Below are positions 55,077 to 64,000 of a stretch of DNA of 64,000 nt, in pieces. Each line of letters starts with the position of its first letter. Positions within the stretch are counted from its first letter, which is position 1. Source of the stretch: Nematostella vectensis (Eukaryota > Cnidaria > Anthozoa > Actiniaria > Edwardsiidae); the NCBI RefSeq assembly GCF_932526225.1, contig NC_064039.1, positions 12,914,139 to 12,978,138 of the forward strand, written 5' to 3'. A program made the translations under genes and the position numbers. The notes below the pieces were generated by a model. That model saw only the letters and a list, made by a program, of their open reading frames with translations. It was not told where the DNA came from and made no database searches.

Positions 55077-58000
55077 TCAGCGCTTGTGCCTTCTATTGCA
55101 GCTAAGGCACGTGAGTCTGACATTCCACTTGTAGTGACCCTGACTGTCGTCTAGCCGGTCGATACTGAAGCATTGGGGATGGTGTATCCCTGAAACAGAA
55201 GCTGAGTGCCACAGACCGTGCAATTCTTTTCCGCGTCAGCAAACATGCCGAGTACGTGGTCTACCGTCAGAACGTGGTGCAATTCCGTGTACTTTGTGCG
55301 ACCCTTTTGTCTGTCGTCTATAGCGTATCGCTTGATTCGCGCTATAATGAGCTCTTCACTGGGCGTAGCCTGTAGTCCTGTGGGAACCAAGGCACCGGGG
55401 GCGTTATCGGGGGGATCACGCGGACTATATGGTCGGCGTGCCGCACGCGGGGGATGCCGGTGTATACAGCATTCGTGATCCAGCCCTCTAAGCTGTGGTC
55501 TATGATAAACAGACGTCTTGGAGTCTGGATAGTCTTGCCCTGCACCCGGTGGACGGTTCCCCAGCCCGTGTATTTTCACTCGAGGGGAAGCCCGTTAAGG
55601 ACCGCGTCGAGAGGAACCTCGACTACCGTGCCTTTGTATGCGTCGACCTTCTCACCCCTTTTGCATGGCACGGGCACTGGCCGCCCTTGCTTGCGATAAC
55701 GATGCGCGACGCTAGGATCGGGGTCAAAGCGAATGGTTGCTGGCAATCGGGGGTAGTTTTTCCTGTGGTGCTCTATCAATCGCTGCTGAACAAGAGCCCC
55801 CATCTTGTTGGTCGAGCACACCCACATATCGCTTGGGTGGCCCTGCTCAATCGTCGCGTCGAACGCTACCCCATCCCACTCCTCTCGAAACACCTCAAGC
55901 TGTTGGGAATCTGGCCGACACCAAATCCGGTCGGATCCGCATGTACTGTACGGCTTTCCGCAGTCTTCACACAGGCAGCGGTAGTCGGACTCGAACCAGC
56001 GGATGTTCCCTTGTGCCCACTCCTCGAGCATATCGTGAGGCCCCTCTTTATCTCCCCAGGGCGGGACCTGCCCATAGTCGCCACAACACACTACCTGACA
56101 CGGCCGCGTGGCGAGATACCCTAGGATGGCGCGTAGCACTTCAGTCTGTACCTTACAGCACTCGTCAATGATGATTACTTCTGCGAGATGGTCGAGTTTG
56201 TGCCCCAGCTTGGAAGGTCTCAGAGGTAGTGGTGGTAGGTTTGAGCTTTCACCGCGAGGCGCGTGTTATTGCGATGGTCGTGGGCGAGGTCGTTCTCGGG
56301 AGTGAGCACCACAACGTTGCGGCCGCGGAACATGCTCACCGACCACTCGGTCATTCCCGATCCTCCTTGGCCGGCTAGATATATCTTTGCAGAAGTTGCG
56401 GCCACTAGATCCCACGGCAGACTTGGCGCAGTGCTTGGCTCTTTGGCCCAGCTCCCCGACTTCTTCGGATCCCAAGCCGCTTCGGGTCGCCACTCGTACC
56501 CAGGCATCTTGTGGCGCCACTCTCCATACCTCGGATTTCGCTCCACGATTGTCACATCACTGGGCACCGCCTTTGCCTATGTGGCATCTCTGCACACTCG
56601 GAGGACGTCTTCGCGAGGAATCCGCCTCAACATGCGTCGCAACGCTATGTTTGTGTACTCCAAGACGAAGGCCCTGATATGGTAGCATTGTGAGCGTCGG
56701 ACACCGTCTTTGTATTGGATCAGATGAGCCCCGTCAGCATGCTCGAAGTTAAGTAAGTGGTCGTTGCCTGCAAGGTTGTTTGTCAGATACGCGGCTTCTT
56801 CACGGTCGCGAACTACGATCGAGGACTCGTCGCCATGGCGAGCGCACTTGCCTACAAAACGGACAGCGAGATCTCGACCCTCAGGATACTGCGAGTCTTC
56901 GCTACTCGCGATGGAGTGGGGGAACCTGATCGAGTCCTTTTATTTCGACGCTATACAACACCTCCCTCGCCGTGGCCATGACGAGGTCACCCGAGTCTAA
57001 CAGGTCCTTGAGCTCTGGCGTGGTGATCCAGCCTTCGTTTTGTTCCAAGTGCTGCCCTACCCTTCCGGAAGTGTAGGGTTGGCAGGCCTCAGAGAACTCC
57101 CACTTGGTCAGCTGAATGACCCCGGTTAGTTGAAGAACCTCGCTCAGTGGCCGTCCCACAACATCCGCGATACGATACACGTTCGTAGGGAAGCCGTATT
57201 TCCGTACCACATCAATGGCGTCCGAGGCGCCGCCGAAGACACTGTCCTCGAATCCTAGGTACGCCGCACGCATGTCGATGTGCGCATGAGGCTGCACCCC
57301 TAAGTTTTCCTTGCTATTCCACACTTTGGACTCAACCTGCTCCGCTTGCCAGATGTCCCTGTATTTAAGAGGCGTTGGCCTGATGTTCTCTCTTTGGGTC
57401 CACTTCTTAAAGCGATACCCTATTGCGCCGCCCATCGAGTGCGTAGCTTCGGTGTACTCTTGGTAGGCTGGGTGATCATCAGGGAGCCATTGAGGATCAT
57501 GTCCTGTCTCCTCTGTAAACTCCCTGTCGATAGCCACTCTGTCCCGTCCCGATCGGTACAGTTTTCCTTCTATAGTCACTGCGTGACTATAACGCACCCG
57601 CACAGCCAGATCCTCGTGCTTCTGGGGATCGCCCTGTTTATAAAGCAAATAAGTACCTCTCGCACTTTTGCCTCGCGCGTTTTTGTGGCGGCACTGGTTA
57701 GAGCCTTCTCCTGACATAACGAACGAAGCTCCCCCTCAGCCTCGAAGTCTAGGCCGTGTATGCTCGTGATCGCAGGTGGTTCAGTCGGAAGCTCCGCCCA
57801 GGCGTGGTTATTGTGGCAAGGGATAGTGACCCTCGCCTTGTACTTCCCCGAGTCCCACATAACGTTGCCCAGGGCGTCCACGGCTACTAGCTTTATCTCG
57901 AGCTTCTTTTCCATCTCAAAGAGGTCTTCTTTGGTGCATCCCGCAGTAGCTTCTTGCTTCGTGTCTTGGTTAGACCGAGGGAGCGCGAGGTGCCACGATT

Positions 58001-58821
58001 CCTCAAGAAGTCGGCAACATAACTCACAACACAATTAGCGAAGGTGTCACCCCCCTTTCGCTCAAACATTGGCCCAGACTCACCATTTTGCTCAGGTAAA
58101 GGGCGAAGCTCGTATCTCACGTAGACGAGGTGCTCTCGTCCTTTCTCCCAAATACCCGCATCGATGCCTTCCAGGGCGCCGACTGCGATTTGGTCTCCTC
58201 TTTTGACTAATGACCCACCAATCTTGTGCTCCGAGCGCCCTTCCTCCTCTGTAATTGGCGCCAATGGCTCTGCGGGGGCCTTACCAGCGACCGTAAAGAG
58301 TCTGTAACGCCGGTCAGGGTCCACCATCTCAAGCACCTGTGGCAATACTGCGTTTGCCCGCAGAGACTCTCGCTCGTGCGAGACCCACCACACCGAGCCA
58401 TCGTCATTGATATCAGGCCCCCGCATAACCGGCTTTGGAGCAATGACTCCTGCTCCACCAAGATCTCGTACCTCCTGGTAAACACCCTGCGCTCATGTCT
58501 TGGCCCCGAAGAGTGGCATCCACGCTTGGGAACCGAAGATGTTCGCCGCCGACGAAGAGAGAATAGTACTTCTCGGGGTCTAAGCCCTTTGGGCCCTTTT
58601 GCTTTAGAAGCGGGTCGGACTCGCGCCACGGCTCCTGCTTCGAGGCCTCTTCGTCAGCCTCTCGCCGACGCGCTTCTGCCTGAACGAGCGGCTTAAGCAG
58701 CTTGTGCTTGACACCATCGGGGATGTCCTCGTCCCAGGATGTTCTGGACCAGCCCTGCTAGTACGGCAGGCGCCTCTTTGTCAGGCATGCTATTGAGAAT
58801 CTCCTCTATGTAATCGTCCAT
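55077..58821 (-). pseudogene. DNA polymerase (family-B-like), SF1 helicase and HNH-like fusion, frameshifted
   Basis: Reads on the minus strand from ATG 58821 (MDDYIEEILNSMPDKEAP) to a TGA at 55077-55079. Successive parts: a charged N-terminus; a region with GCTKEDLFEMEKKLEIKLVA and CHNNHAWAELP; polymerase motif A-like DMRAAY near 57260; a motif-C-like segment near 56590 (LRVCRDA) broken by TAG at 56577-56579; helicase P-loop-like AGQGGSGMTEW (about 56380); Walker B IIIDECC (about 56165); motif III GDYGQVPPWG; HRVQGKTI and RVRHADHIV near 55400-55550; and a C-terminal CxxCG...IDRLDD...CLSCNRRHKR HNH-like zinc module. Frame breaks lie near 58760, 58450, 57945, 57715, 56920, 56215, 55570, 55410 and 55185. 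No full frame survives; the polymerase call is less certain than the helicase. Confidence 0.75.
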
Positions 58822-58964
58822 GTTTGGGTATGCCTTGTGCCACCCAGTCTCTAATTGCCCGTATCGCGGGCTGCGGTACCAGACAGGACGAGTGTTTGGG
58901 TATGCCTTGTGCCACCCAGTCTCTAATTGCTCGTATCGCGGGCTACGATATCAGACAGGACGAG
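58821..58964. repeat. 72-bp exact-register tandem duplication
   Basis: 58821-58892 and 58893-58964 share 'tgtttgggtatgccttgtgc' and the rest, differing at a few bases. The unit starts at the polymerase start codon and covers the 3' end of the upstream Cys-rich gene. Confidence 0.93.
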
Positions 58965-59213
58965 TGCGAACCGTTCCCGAGCGCGCCTCTGGGTGCCACG
59001 CATCCTCTGCCCTACACGGTTCGCTCCGCAGGGGCGGTACAACCGCGTCTCCGACTGCGTCCCTATGCCGCAGATCCTGCACGGCACGGGGAGGGGGCTA
59101 CCCTTACGGACCCTTTGGAGGTGCACCTTGCAGTAGGTGTCCATGCACCTCTGGCCACACGTGTTTGCATGGCCGACCTTTAGCCACCCGCAGTAATCTT
59201 TTCCGCAGTTCAT
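58923..59213 (-). CDS. Small Cys-rich (zinc-ribbon-like) element protein
   Basis: Start chosen at ATG 59213 (MNCGKDYCGWLK); 96 residues, uninterrupted. Cysteines occur as CGKDYC, CGQRCMDTYC followed by KVH, and CRICGIGTQSETRLYRPCG, suggesting two zinc-binding knuckles, then a basic tail (QRMRGTQRRARERF). It lies just inside the right terminal repeat and just upstream of the polymerase gene on the same strand. DNA binding or regulation is plausible, but I do not recognise a named family. Confidence 0.55.
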   Translation of the reverse strand: MNCGKDYCGWLKVGHANTCGQRCMDTYCKVHLQRVRKGSPLPVPCRICGIGTQSETRLYRPCGANRVGQRMRGTQRRARERFALVLSDIVARDTSN

Positions 59214-59224
59214 CCTTCGAATAG

Positions 59225-59512
59225 TCGGTATACTACAGGACAGACGGGGGTCTAATTGCAAGGTTCCCACATGTTACCACACAAGGGGGGGCAGCCACGC
59301 TTTAAGCAAACGCTTTAAGCGACCCCTATGACGCATCCCTCTCCCACGAGGCCCCCAGACGGTATACCCAGGCGTTGGGCATGCCGCGCGAAGCGCTGGG
59401 CATACGGAGAACGGGCTGGGGGTTATCCCCATTTCTATGAAAGCCCCTGCCCGACCTTTCTACCCCGGACCCCGCCCGACGTAGATTGGCAATTGCCAAT
59501 TTCTTTTCTACC
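59225..59512. repeat. Right terminal inverted repeat
   Basis: Reverse complement of 52102-52398, including the palindrome attggcaattgccaat, which is perfect here but interrupted on the left. Ends ttcttttctacc. Confidence 0.93.
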
Positions 59513-59985
59513 AGGAAAAGAAAAGATAGCGCAAAAATCGCAGCCCTACTTTGTTATTCTATGCAGAAAATGGGTAATTTTGATTTCTTTTTTGTTATTA
59601 ACAATTACCCCCCTTGTTATTAGGTTCTGTTTCGGTTCTGTTTAGGTTCTTATTCGTTTCTGTTTAGGTTCTAGGATCATCGAGCGGTGCTCTCTGGCTT
59701 GAACATTCAGTAAGACACATGGCCTATTTCGTGCCCCGTAAGTCTATCAGTTTTTTTCAAGTTTCTTTTCCCCCTAATAAACTCTCCCTCCCATAACATA
59801 AACCTTTTAATTTTCAAAGAATCATTTTTAATGAAGACAAAAGATCTTTGTTATTTTTCTTTCTAAAATATTCTCCATTGAATGTTATATTTTTTATGAA
59901 GCATTTGCAATAAAAACTCGAGAACTGCGTTGTCCGTGTGTTGCTGCTCTTGACCGTTTTTATTGCTGATATATATATATATCAG

Positions 59986-60022
<37 letters not shown>

Positions 60023-61375
60023 ATCCCATATCTGGATATTATATATAGCCCTCTCATTTGACACCTAAATGTATTGTTGTCTAAGCAAAAAATTAAGTGG
60101 CCTTGTTGTTTACATTACTTACACTTTGACTTTATTCAATGCAAATACATGCAAATTAATCATGGAAAGCTGTTGCTTCTTACTTATATCAGTGGTGTAA
60201 AAGTATGGCGTTACAAATGCTTTTATTATAATTAAATTTTGCCTTTTTTAATGGTTGAAAAGAGTATTGTTTTTATTTATATATCATTTAAGTCCTAACT
60301 AAGGGCAAGAGACGGTCTCCTGTTAAAGGTTAAAAAGTAAAAACGAAGGCAAGTTATAAGTACAAGACCGCAAGGTTTCTTTTATGGAATTATAATCTAT
60401 TTCTCGATAGTAACATCAGTTGTTTTATGCTTGGTTGACTTTATATCGAAAGACCCTTTATGGAGCTTTCAAGCTCTCAATAAATTTATGAAGAGGAAAA
60501 GAATGCAATAATATAGGGAATTTGCATTGCTCTGGGGTTTCGAATTATCTAAGAACAATATAACGCCAACGAATATAATGACATGTTTTCAGGATTTTTC
60601 TAAGGAAAAGATCATTATTTAATGGGAGGAGGGCTGCTATGTTTTGGGGGTTGGGTTGCAATTTTTGGAGCGCCGATTTTGCGAAAAACGCGACCAGTTT
60701 TCTTAGCCAACAACTAAACTACAGCTTTTATATTTTATAGAAATATATTATAATTGCTTGCCCCGTTAGGCGCCACCGCCATGCTTTTGAAGATAATGGT
60801 ATTTTTTGCCATTAGCGAATATCTCATTGCTTTCGGCTACCTGAAATACTAAAACAAGAATAATAAATTATGTACTCTTGTGCGTAATCTCTGTTCCTTG
60901 TGAAGTACACCTTGTGCAAGGAATTTATGGTAAAAAGTAATGTACCAGCTTTCTTAAAACTATTTAGTTGAAGGAAAATTTCGCATCTAGTATATTTGTT
61001 TTCATGATCATGAGTAACCGAATGAATTTAAATTAGGGGAAAATGCAAATTAGCGATCGGCGATTGTCGCGCAGTGCGAGTGGTCAAATAAAACCCCTGA
61101 ACTTGTTTGTCCTGTTTTCGATAGTCGCATAAACCTGTCGAGGGTCTGATCTAACATCGTTTGTACGAGCAAGATCATTTGAACGCTTTGTTCGAACATT
61201 CTTTGACGATTTTGTTCATTTTCGAGTGGAGCGAGCCGGCTATTTCTCTCTATACTTAACTGGAACCCACAATAACATCACTGAGAGCCTCTCGCGATTA
61301 GCGAAAAACATCACAACAACACGGCTAAGTAGAACTCTCGCTAAACGTGCACTCCAGCCACTTCCCTCTTGGTCG
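59513..61375. other. Intergenic and 5' flank of the membrane protein gene
   Basis: AT-rich, no gene. Contains 'ggttctgttt(c/a)ggttctgttt' short repeats (59620-59670) and an AT dinucleotide tract. Sequence closer to 61100-61375 is GC-richer and may be promoter and 5' UTR. Confidence 0.45.
59961..60019. repeat. AT microsatellite with embedded palindrome
   Basis: attgctgatatatatatata...tcagcaat forms a perfect palindrome at 59961-59989 and is followed by a (TA)n tract of about 30 bp. Confidence 0.85.
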
Positions 61376-61810
61376 ATGGAGGAAAGTTTTGTTCGAAAGC
61401 ACCGAAGTCTTCTTTGTTTTTCAGTGGCGTCGTTTATCGCGCTGTCCTCGGCGTTTCTGCACATTGTGGTTGCTTTACGTGAACATTTCGCACAAGCATC
61501 TACCGCGACACTCGGATCTCATCTCGCAGCGTACATTTTACTCTTGATTTGGCTACTGCTATATTATTTTCAAGAGGAATATTGGCAACATTTAAAATTT
61601 ATTTGTCTGGTAGCCGTGTGCAGTCATATCTTATCTACGTTTCTAGCGTCCGTAATGGCTTACATCGAAACACGAAATGTAACTCTGTTACACACTTCTT
61701 GTGTGATGTCTTGGCTTTCGATTGTTATTGTTTCACTGACGATTGCGTTCGGCCTCAATCGGAAACTTCCGTCATCGCCCGAGACTGAGCCGATGGCGGA
61801 AGCCGTGTAG
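61376..61810 (+). CDS. Putative four-helix membrane protein, single exon
   Basis: The open frame begins upstream at a GTG (61226), but the first in-frame ATG is 61376 (MEESFVRKH), giving 144 residues. Four hydrophobic helices are evident: SLLCFSVASFIALSSAFLHI, SHLAAYILLLIWLLLYYF, FICLVAVCSHILSTFLASVM and SCVMSWLSIVIVSLTIAFGL. Charged loops and an acidic tail (SSPETEPMAEAV) follow. Short N- and C-termini suggest a small tetraspan of the MARVEL- or TMEM-like kind, but no family signature was recognised. AATAAA near 62657 could be its poly(A) signal. No introns, unlike most neighbours. Confidence 0.55.
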   Translation: MEESFVRKHRSLLCFSVASFIALSSAFLHIVVALREHFAQASTATLGSHLAAYILLLIWLLLYYFQEEYWQHLKFICLVAVCSHILSTFLASVMAYIETRNVTLLHTSCVMSWLSIVIVSLTIAFGLNRKLPSSPETEPMAEAV

Positions 61811-63121
61811 TGCTCGGATGGCAGTGGTGGACTAAGGAACTTGCTGGCTGATAATAGCCGGCGTATAGGCAACGATGTAAAAGCCAGTGCAAATGCATTA
61901 GATGCCAAAAGCTTGTAAACACTTGGTTATACTTCCTGGACAAACCCATGCAAGAACCAGGAAAACCTGAAGTATCTGGAAGGTATCAAGGTCAAAAGAT
62001 GTATAAATAACCAGCCCTCTCCAAAAAATTGACATTGACCATTAGCAACTTGGGGGAAGGAAAGATTAGACTGGCATATATATAAAAAAAAGGAAAAGAA
62101 AACCGTAACTGGAATGCCTGCCCAAAAATAGAGCTAATTTCCAACAACGTTTTGTCTGTTTTCAATATTGACAAAAAAATATTACACCTACCTGTTCTAG
62201 AAAAAAAAACCTTCAAGATCTAAAGTATCTTATGGTCTTCCACATAGTTGTTTATATCACAAACATTAGTAGGGTTGGAAATAGTGAAAAATAGTGAAAA
62301 ACTTGCAAATTTCTAACCCCTTCCAAAATTTCAGTTGCAATTTCAACTTTAAGCATAAAGGTGATTTTTTGTGTGACTGTCATAAAATTGACTTGTGAAT
62401 TTCTAGCCCTGAGTAAATACTTTTAAGTCCTTTGTGGTAATTAGTGTAATATGAAAGTGAAAGTGACAAGAGGAGGTCAGGGAATTGTGAATTTTTTTTA
62501 CTTGTAAATTCTTTCTATGCATCAAATGTATGGGGTAGATGTATAAAAAGCTGTAAGCTAAATTGTGGCACAATGTTTCTTTTTTATTCTGTGATGTCAT
62601 ATATAGAACTAGATATTTGAGTCTGCTATATAGTTATATAAATATATTAGAAGAAAATTAATAAAACATCATTCATTCAGGAAATTTCATATGTGGTCTT
62701 AGAAAGCAGATCAAAGGACAAGGATCTTCACAAGGGAGGAGGGGTGTTTTAAAAAGTGTGTGCTAATAAATATCAACAAAGGAAACATGATCAAGAATGG
62801 AGAATGGTAAAACTGTGTAACAATACCGAATGTCTATATCAAAACAAAGAAAACCGATATAAAAAGAAAATCTATCGGTACCGATAAAATATAATTGCTT
62901 GGGCTTCGAACTAGACTTACTCAGATGAAAATCATCGTATGAGCTTTACGGTGATTAGCAGGGGCGTGTCCGAATCCTGCTCATGGGACGACAAGAGATC
63001 GACTCTTCGGTTGACGCTTTACCGTCCGAAGATTATTAATTTCATGTGTTCATTCGGCTATCAAGCGGTGCAACACAAAGGCGCTAAGAGGCAACCAAGG
63101 ATTTATAGGGATGCAATAGAA
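61811..63121. other. 3' flank and intergenic DNA
   Basis: AT-rich, no gene recognised. 'caggggcgtgtccgaatcct' near 62960 resembles a MITE end. Confidence 0.4.
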
Positions 63122-63350
63122 AAATTTATAATAATAATAATAACAACAACAACAACAACAATAATAATAAATAATACTTATAAAGCGCTCATACATCGCT
63201 CTTCTGAGCGCAAATAATATTTTTTTGAAGTCTAAAAAGTGTTGTCTAAAAATCTAATCTAAATCTGAATCTAATGCTGTATCCATTTATAAATAATAAA
63301 TTAATAAATTACAGGCTCAGTAGCAAAAAGATAAATAAATAAATAAATAA

Positions 63351-63434
<84 letters not shown>

Positions 63435-63705
63435 ATTAAATAAATAAATTAATTAATTAATTAATTAATAACTTTTGTACATTTTTTTCATACCATTTTA
63501 AAAAGATGTGTTTTTAGCTGAGATTTAAAACAATTGACATTTGAAGAAGAACGAATTACAAAGGGCAGCTTGTTCCACAGTCGGGGGCGACCACAGAGAA
63601 CGAGCTTATTTGGTTGTCTTGGGTCAATCGAGTCTCTGGAGTGATTATCATGCACCATAGATTGCTTCTTTTGTATAAACAGAGCGAAAATTTCGAGCCC
63701 TTTTT
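63122..63705 (-). mobile_element. 3' end of a non-LTR retrotransposon (LINE)
   Basis: On the minus strand, about 63700-63490 encodes the C-terminal motif of CR1/L2-type reverse transcriptase ORFs: GRPRLWNKLPFVIRSSS followed by FKSQLKTHLFKMV and a stop. The 3' UTR with simple-repeat tails runs down to about 63122, ending in TTG/TTA triplets. Truncated at the 5' end, with a stop near its upstream limit; a dead copy. Confidence 0.7.
63330..63470. repeat. AAAT/GATA tetranucleotide microsatellite
   Basis: (ataa)n then about 22 copies of gata, then (ataa)/(ttaa). Lies inside the LINE 3' region. Confidence 0.95.
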
Positions 63706-63949
63706 AATATTGATTTCGAGGAGGCCACTGTGTACGTGAGCGCAATACGTGTGGACGGCTGAAAACCGTTCGAATACGCTGCATGTTGACGTGGAAATTT
63801 TCGCATCTGCAAAAAAAATATATTCCTGATACGTGTGGACGTAGCCTAAAGTTTCCTACACTTTGCCCCTTTTGCCCTCTCACTCCTGCACTTCAGCTCG
63901 CCTGACTCGTGCCCAGACTGCGTGACCGTGGCACGTCATGCGCAAACAA

Positions 63950-63970
63950 CCGTTCAAAATGGCGGCTGAT
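63950..63970 (+). promoter_or_regulatory. YY1-like motif near window end
   Basis: 'caaaatggcggctgatt' fits the AAnATGGCGGC YY1 consensus often found at transcription starts. Its ATG runs into TAA after six codons, so it would be promoter or 5' UTR of a gene beyond the window. Confidence 0.25.
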
Positions 63971-64000
63971 TACCGATAAGGGAGCTTTTGTATATGGTTT

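Larger units (their letters stand above)
51940..59512. mobile_element. Polinton-like or virus-like DNA element with integrase and polymerase-helicase
   Basis: A clearly GC-richer block in an AT-rich genome, bounded by 290-300-bp inverted repeats (52102-52398, 59225-59512). It encodes an rve integrase (+), a polymerase/SF1-helicase/HNH gene (-), a Cys-rich small protein (-) and three short left-arm reading frames (+). This combination fits self-synthesising, integrase-carrying DNA elements and endogenous virus-like elements. No double-jelly-roll capsid, packaging ATPase or protease was seen, and 7.5 kb is short for a canonical Polinton. The copy has many frameshifts. No clear target-site duplication was found, and the outer left boundary is uncertain. 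Confidence 0.8.

Noticed and set aside
55206-56685. Plus-strand ORFs (up to 209 codons) opposite the polymerase-helicase gene
   Set aside because: GC-rich antisense shadows; motifs for the helicase are all on the minus strand.
61226-61375. 50-codon N-terminal extension of the membrane protein
   Set aside because: Its first codon is GTG and the stretch has no ATG; the first in-frame ATG is 61376.

Overview
The window looks like an animal nuclear genome, most likely an early-branching metazoan such as an anthozoan cnidarian. The evidence is intron-rich genes with GT-AG splice sites, AT-rich intergenic DNA, conserved metazoan gene families and many MITEs, minisatellites and poly(C/G) tracts. 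This assignment is inferred from overall character; no search was possible.

Host genes, left to right: (1) the 3' half of an ERI1-type 3'-5' exoribonuclease (+, 178-1533); (2) MUTYH, the adenine DNA glycosylase (+, two exons, 4766-6779); (3) MARCHF5, a mitochondrial RING-CH E3 ligase (-, three exons, 8356-11075); (4) a CPEB2/3/4 (Orb2)-class translational regulator (+, eight exons, 12712-24235, with a 7.3-kb second intron); (5) TRMT1, tRNA m2,2G26 dimethyltransferase (-, eight exons, 28260-33846); (6) MED24, a Mediator tail subunit (+, 28 recognised exons, 33990-50991), sharing a 143-bp divergent promoter with TRMT1; (7) a single-exon, unrecognised four-helix membrane protein (+, 61376-61810). 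Reading frame stays continuous across the splice junctions of all multi-exon genes. The one exception is MED24, where one early exon (about 20-30 residues expected) could not be found.

Between MED24 and the membrane protein gene sits a GC-rich element of about 7.5 kb (about 51.94-59.51 kb) with 290-300-bp terminal inverted repeats. It encodes a retroviral-type (rve) integrase on + and, tail to tail with no bases between stop codons, a large - strand gene. That gene combines a family-B-like DNA polymerase palm, a superfamily-1 helicase and a C-terminal HNH-like zinc nuclease. The element also carries a small Cys-rich protein and three short left-arm genes. It resembles a self-synthesising Polinton-like or virus-like element but has no recognisable capsid or ATPase gene. 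The copy is decayed: many frameshifts, stop codons and a missing integrase catalytic Glu.

The other unusual theme is tandem repetition at exon borders. In MED24 the acceptors of exons 20 and 24 and the donors of exons 24 and 25 have themselves been copied into tandem arrays. Other intronic minisatellites (15-bp, 20-bp and CRE-rich units in MED24; a roughly 30-bp array in CPEB) start close behind 5' splice sites.
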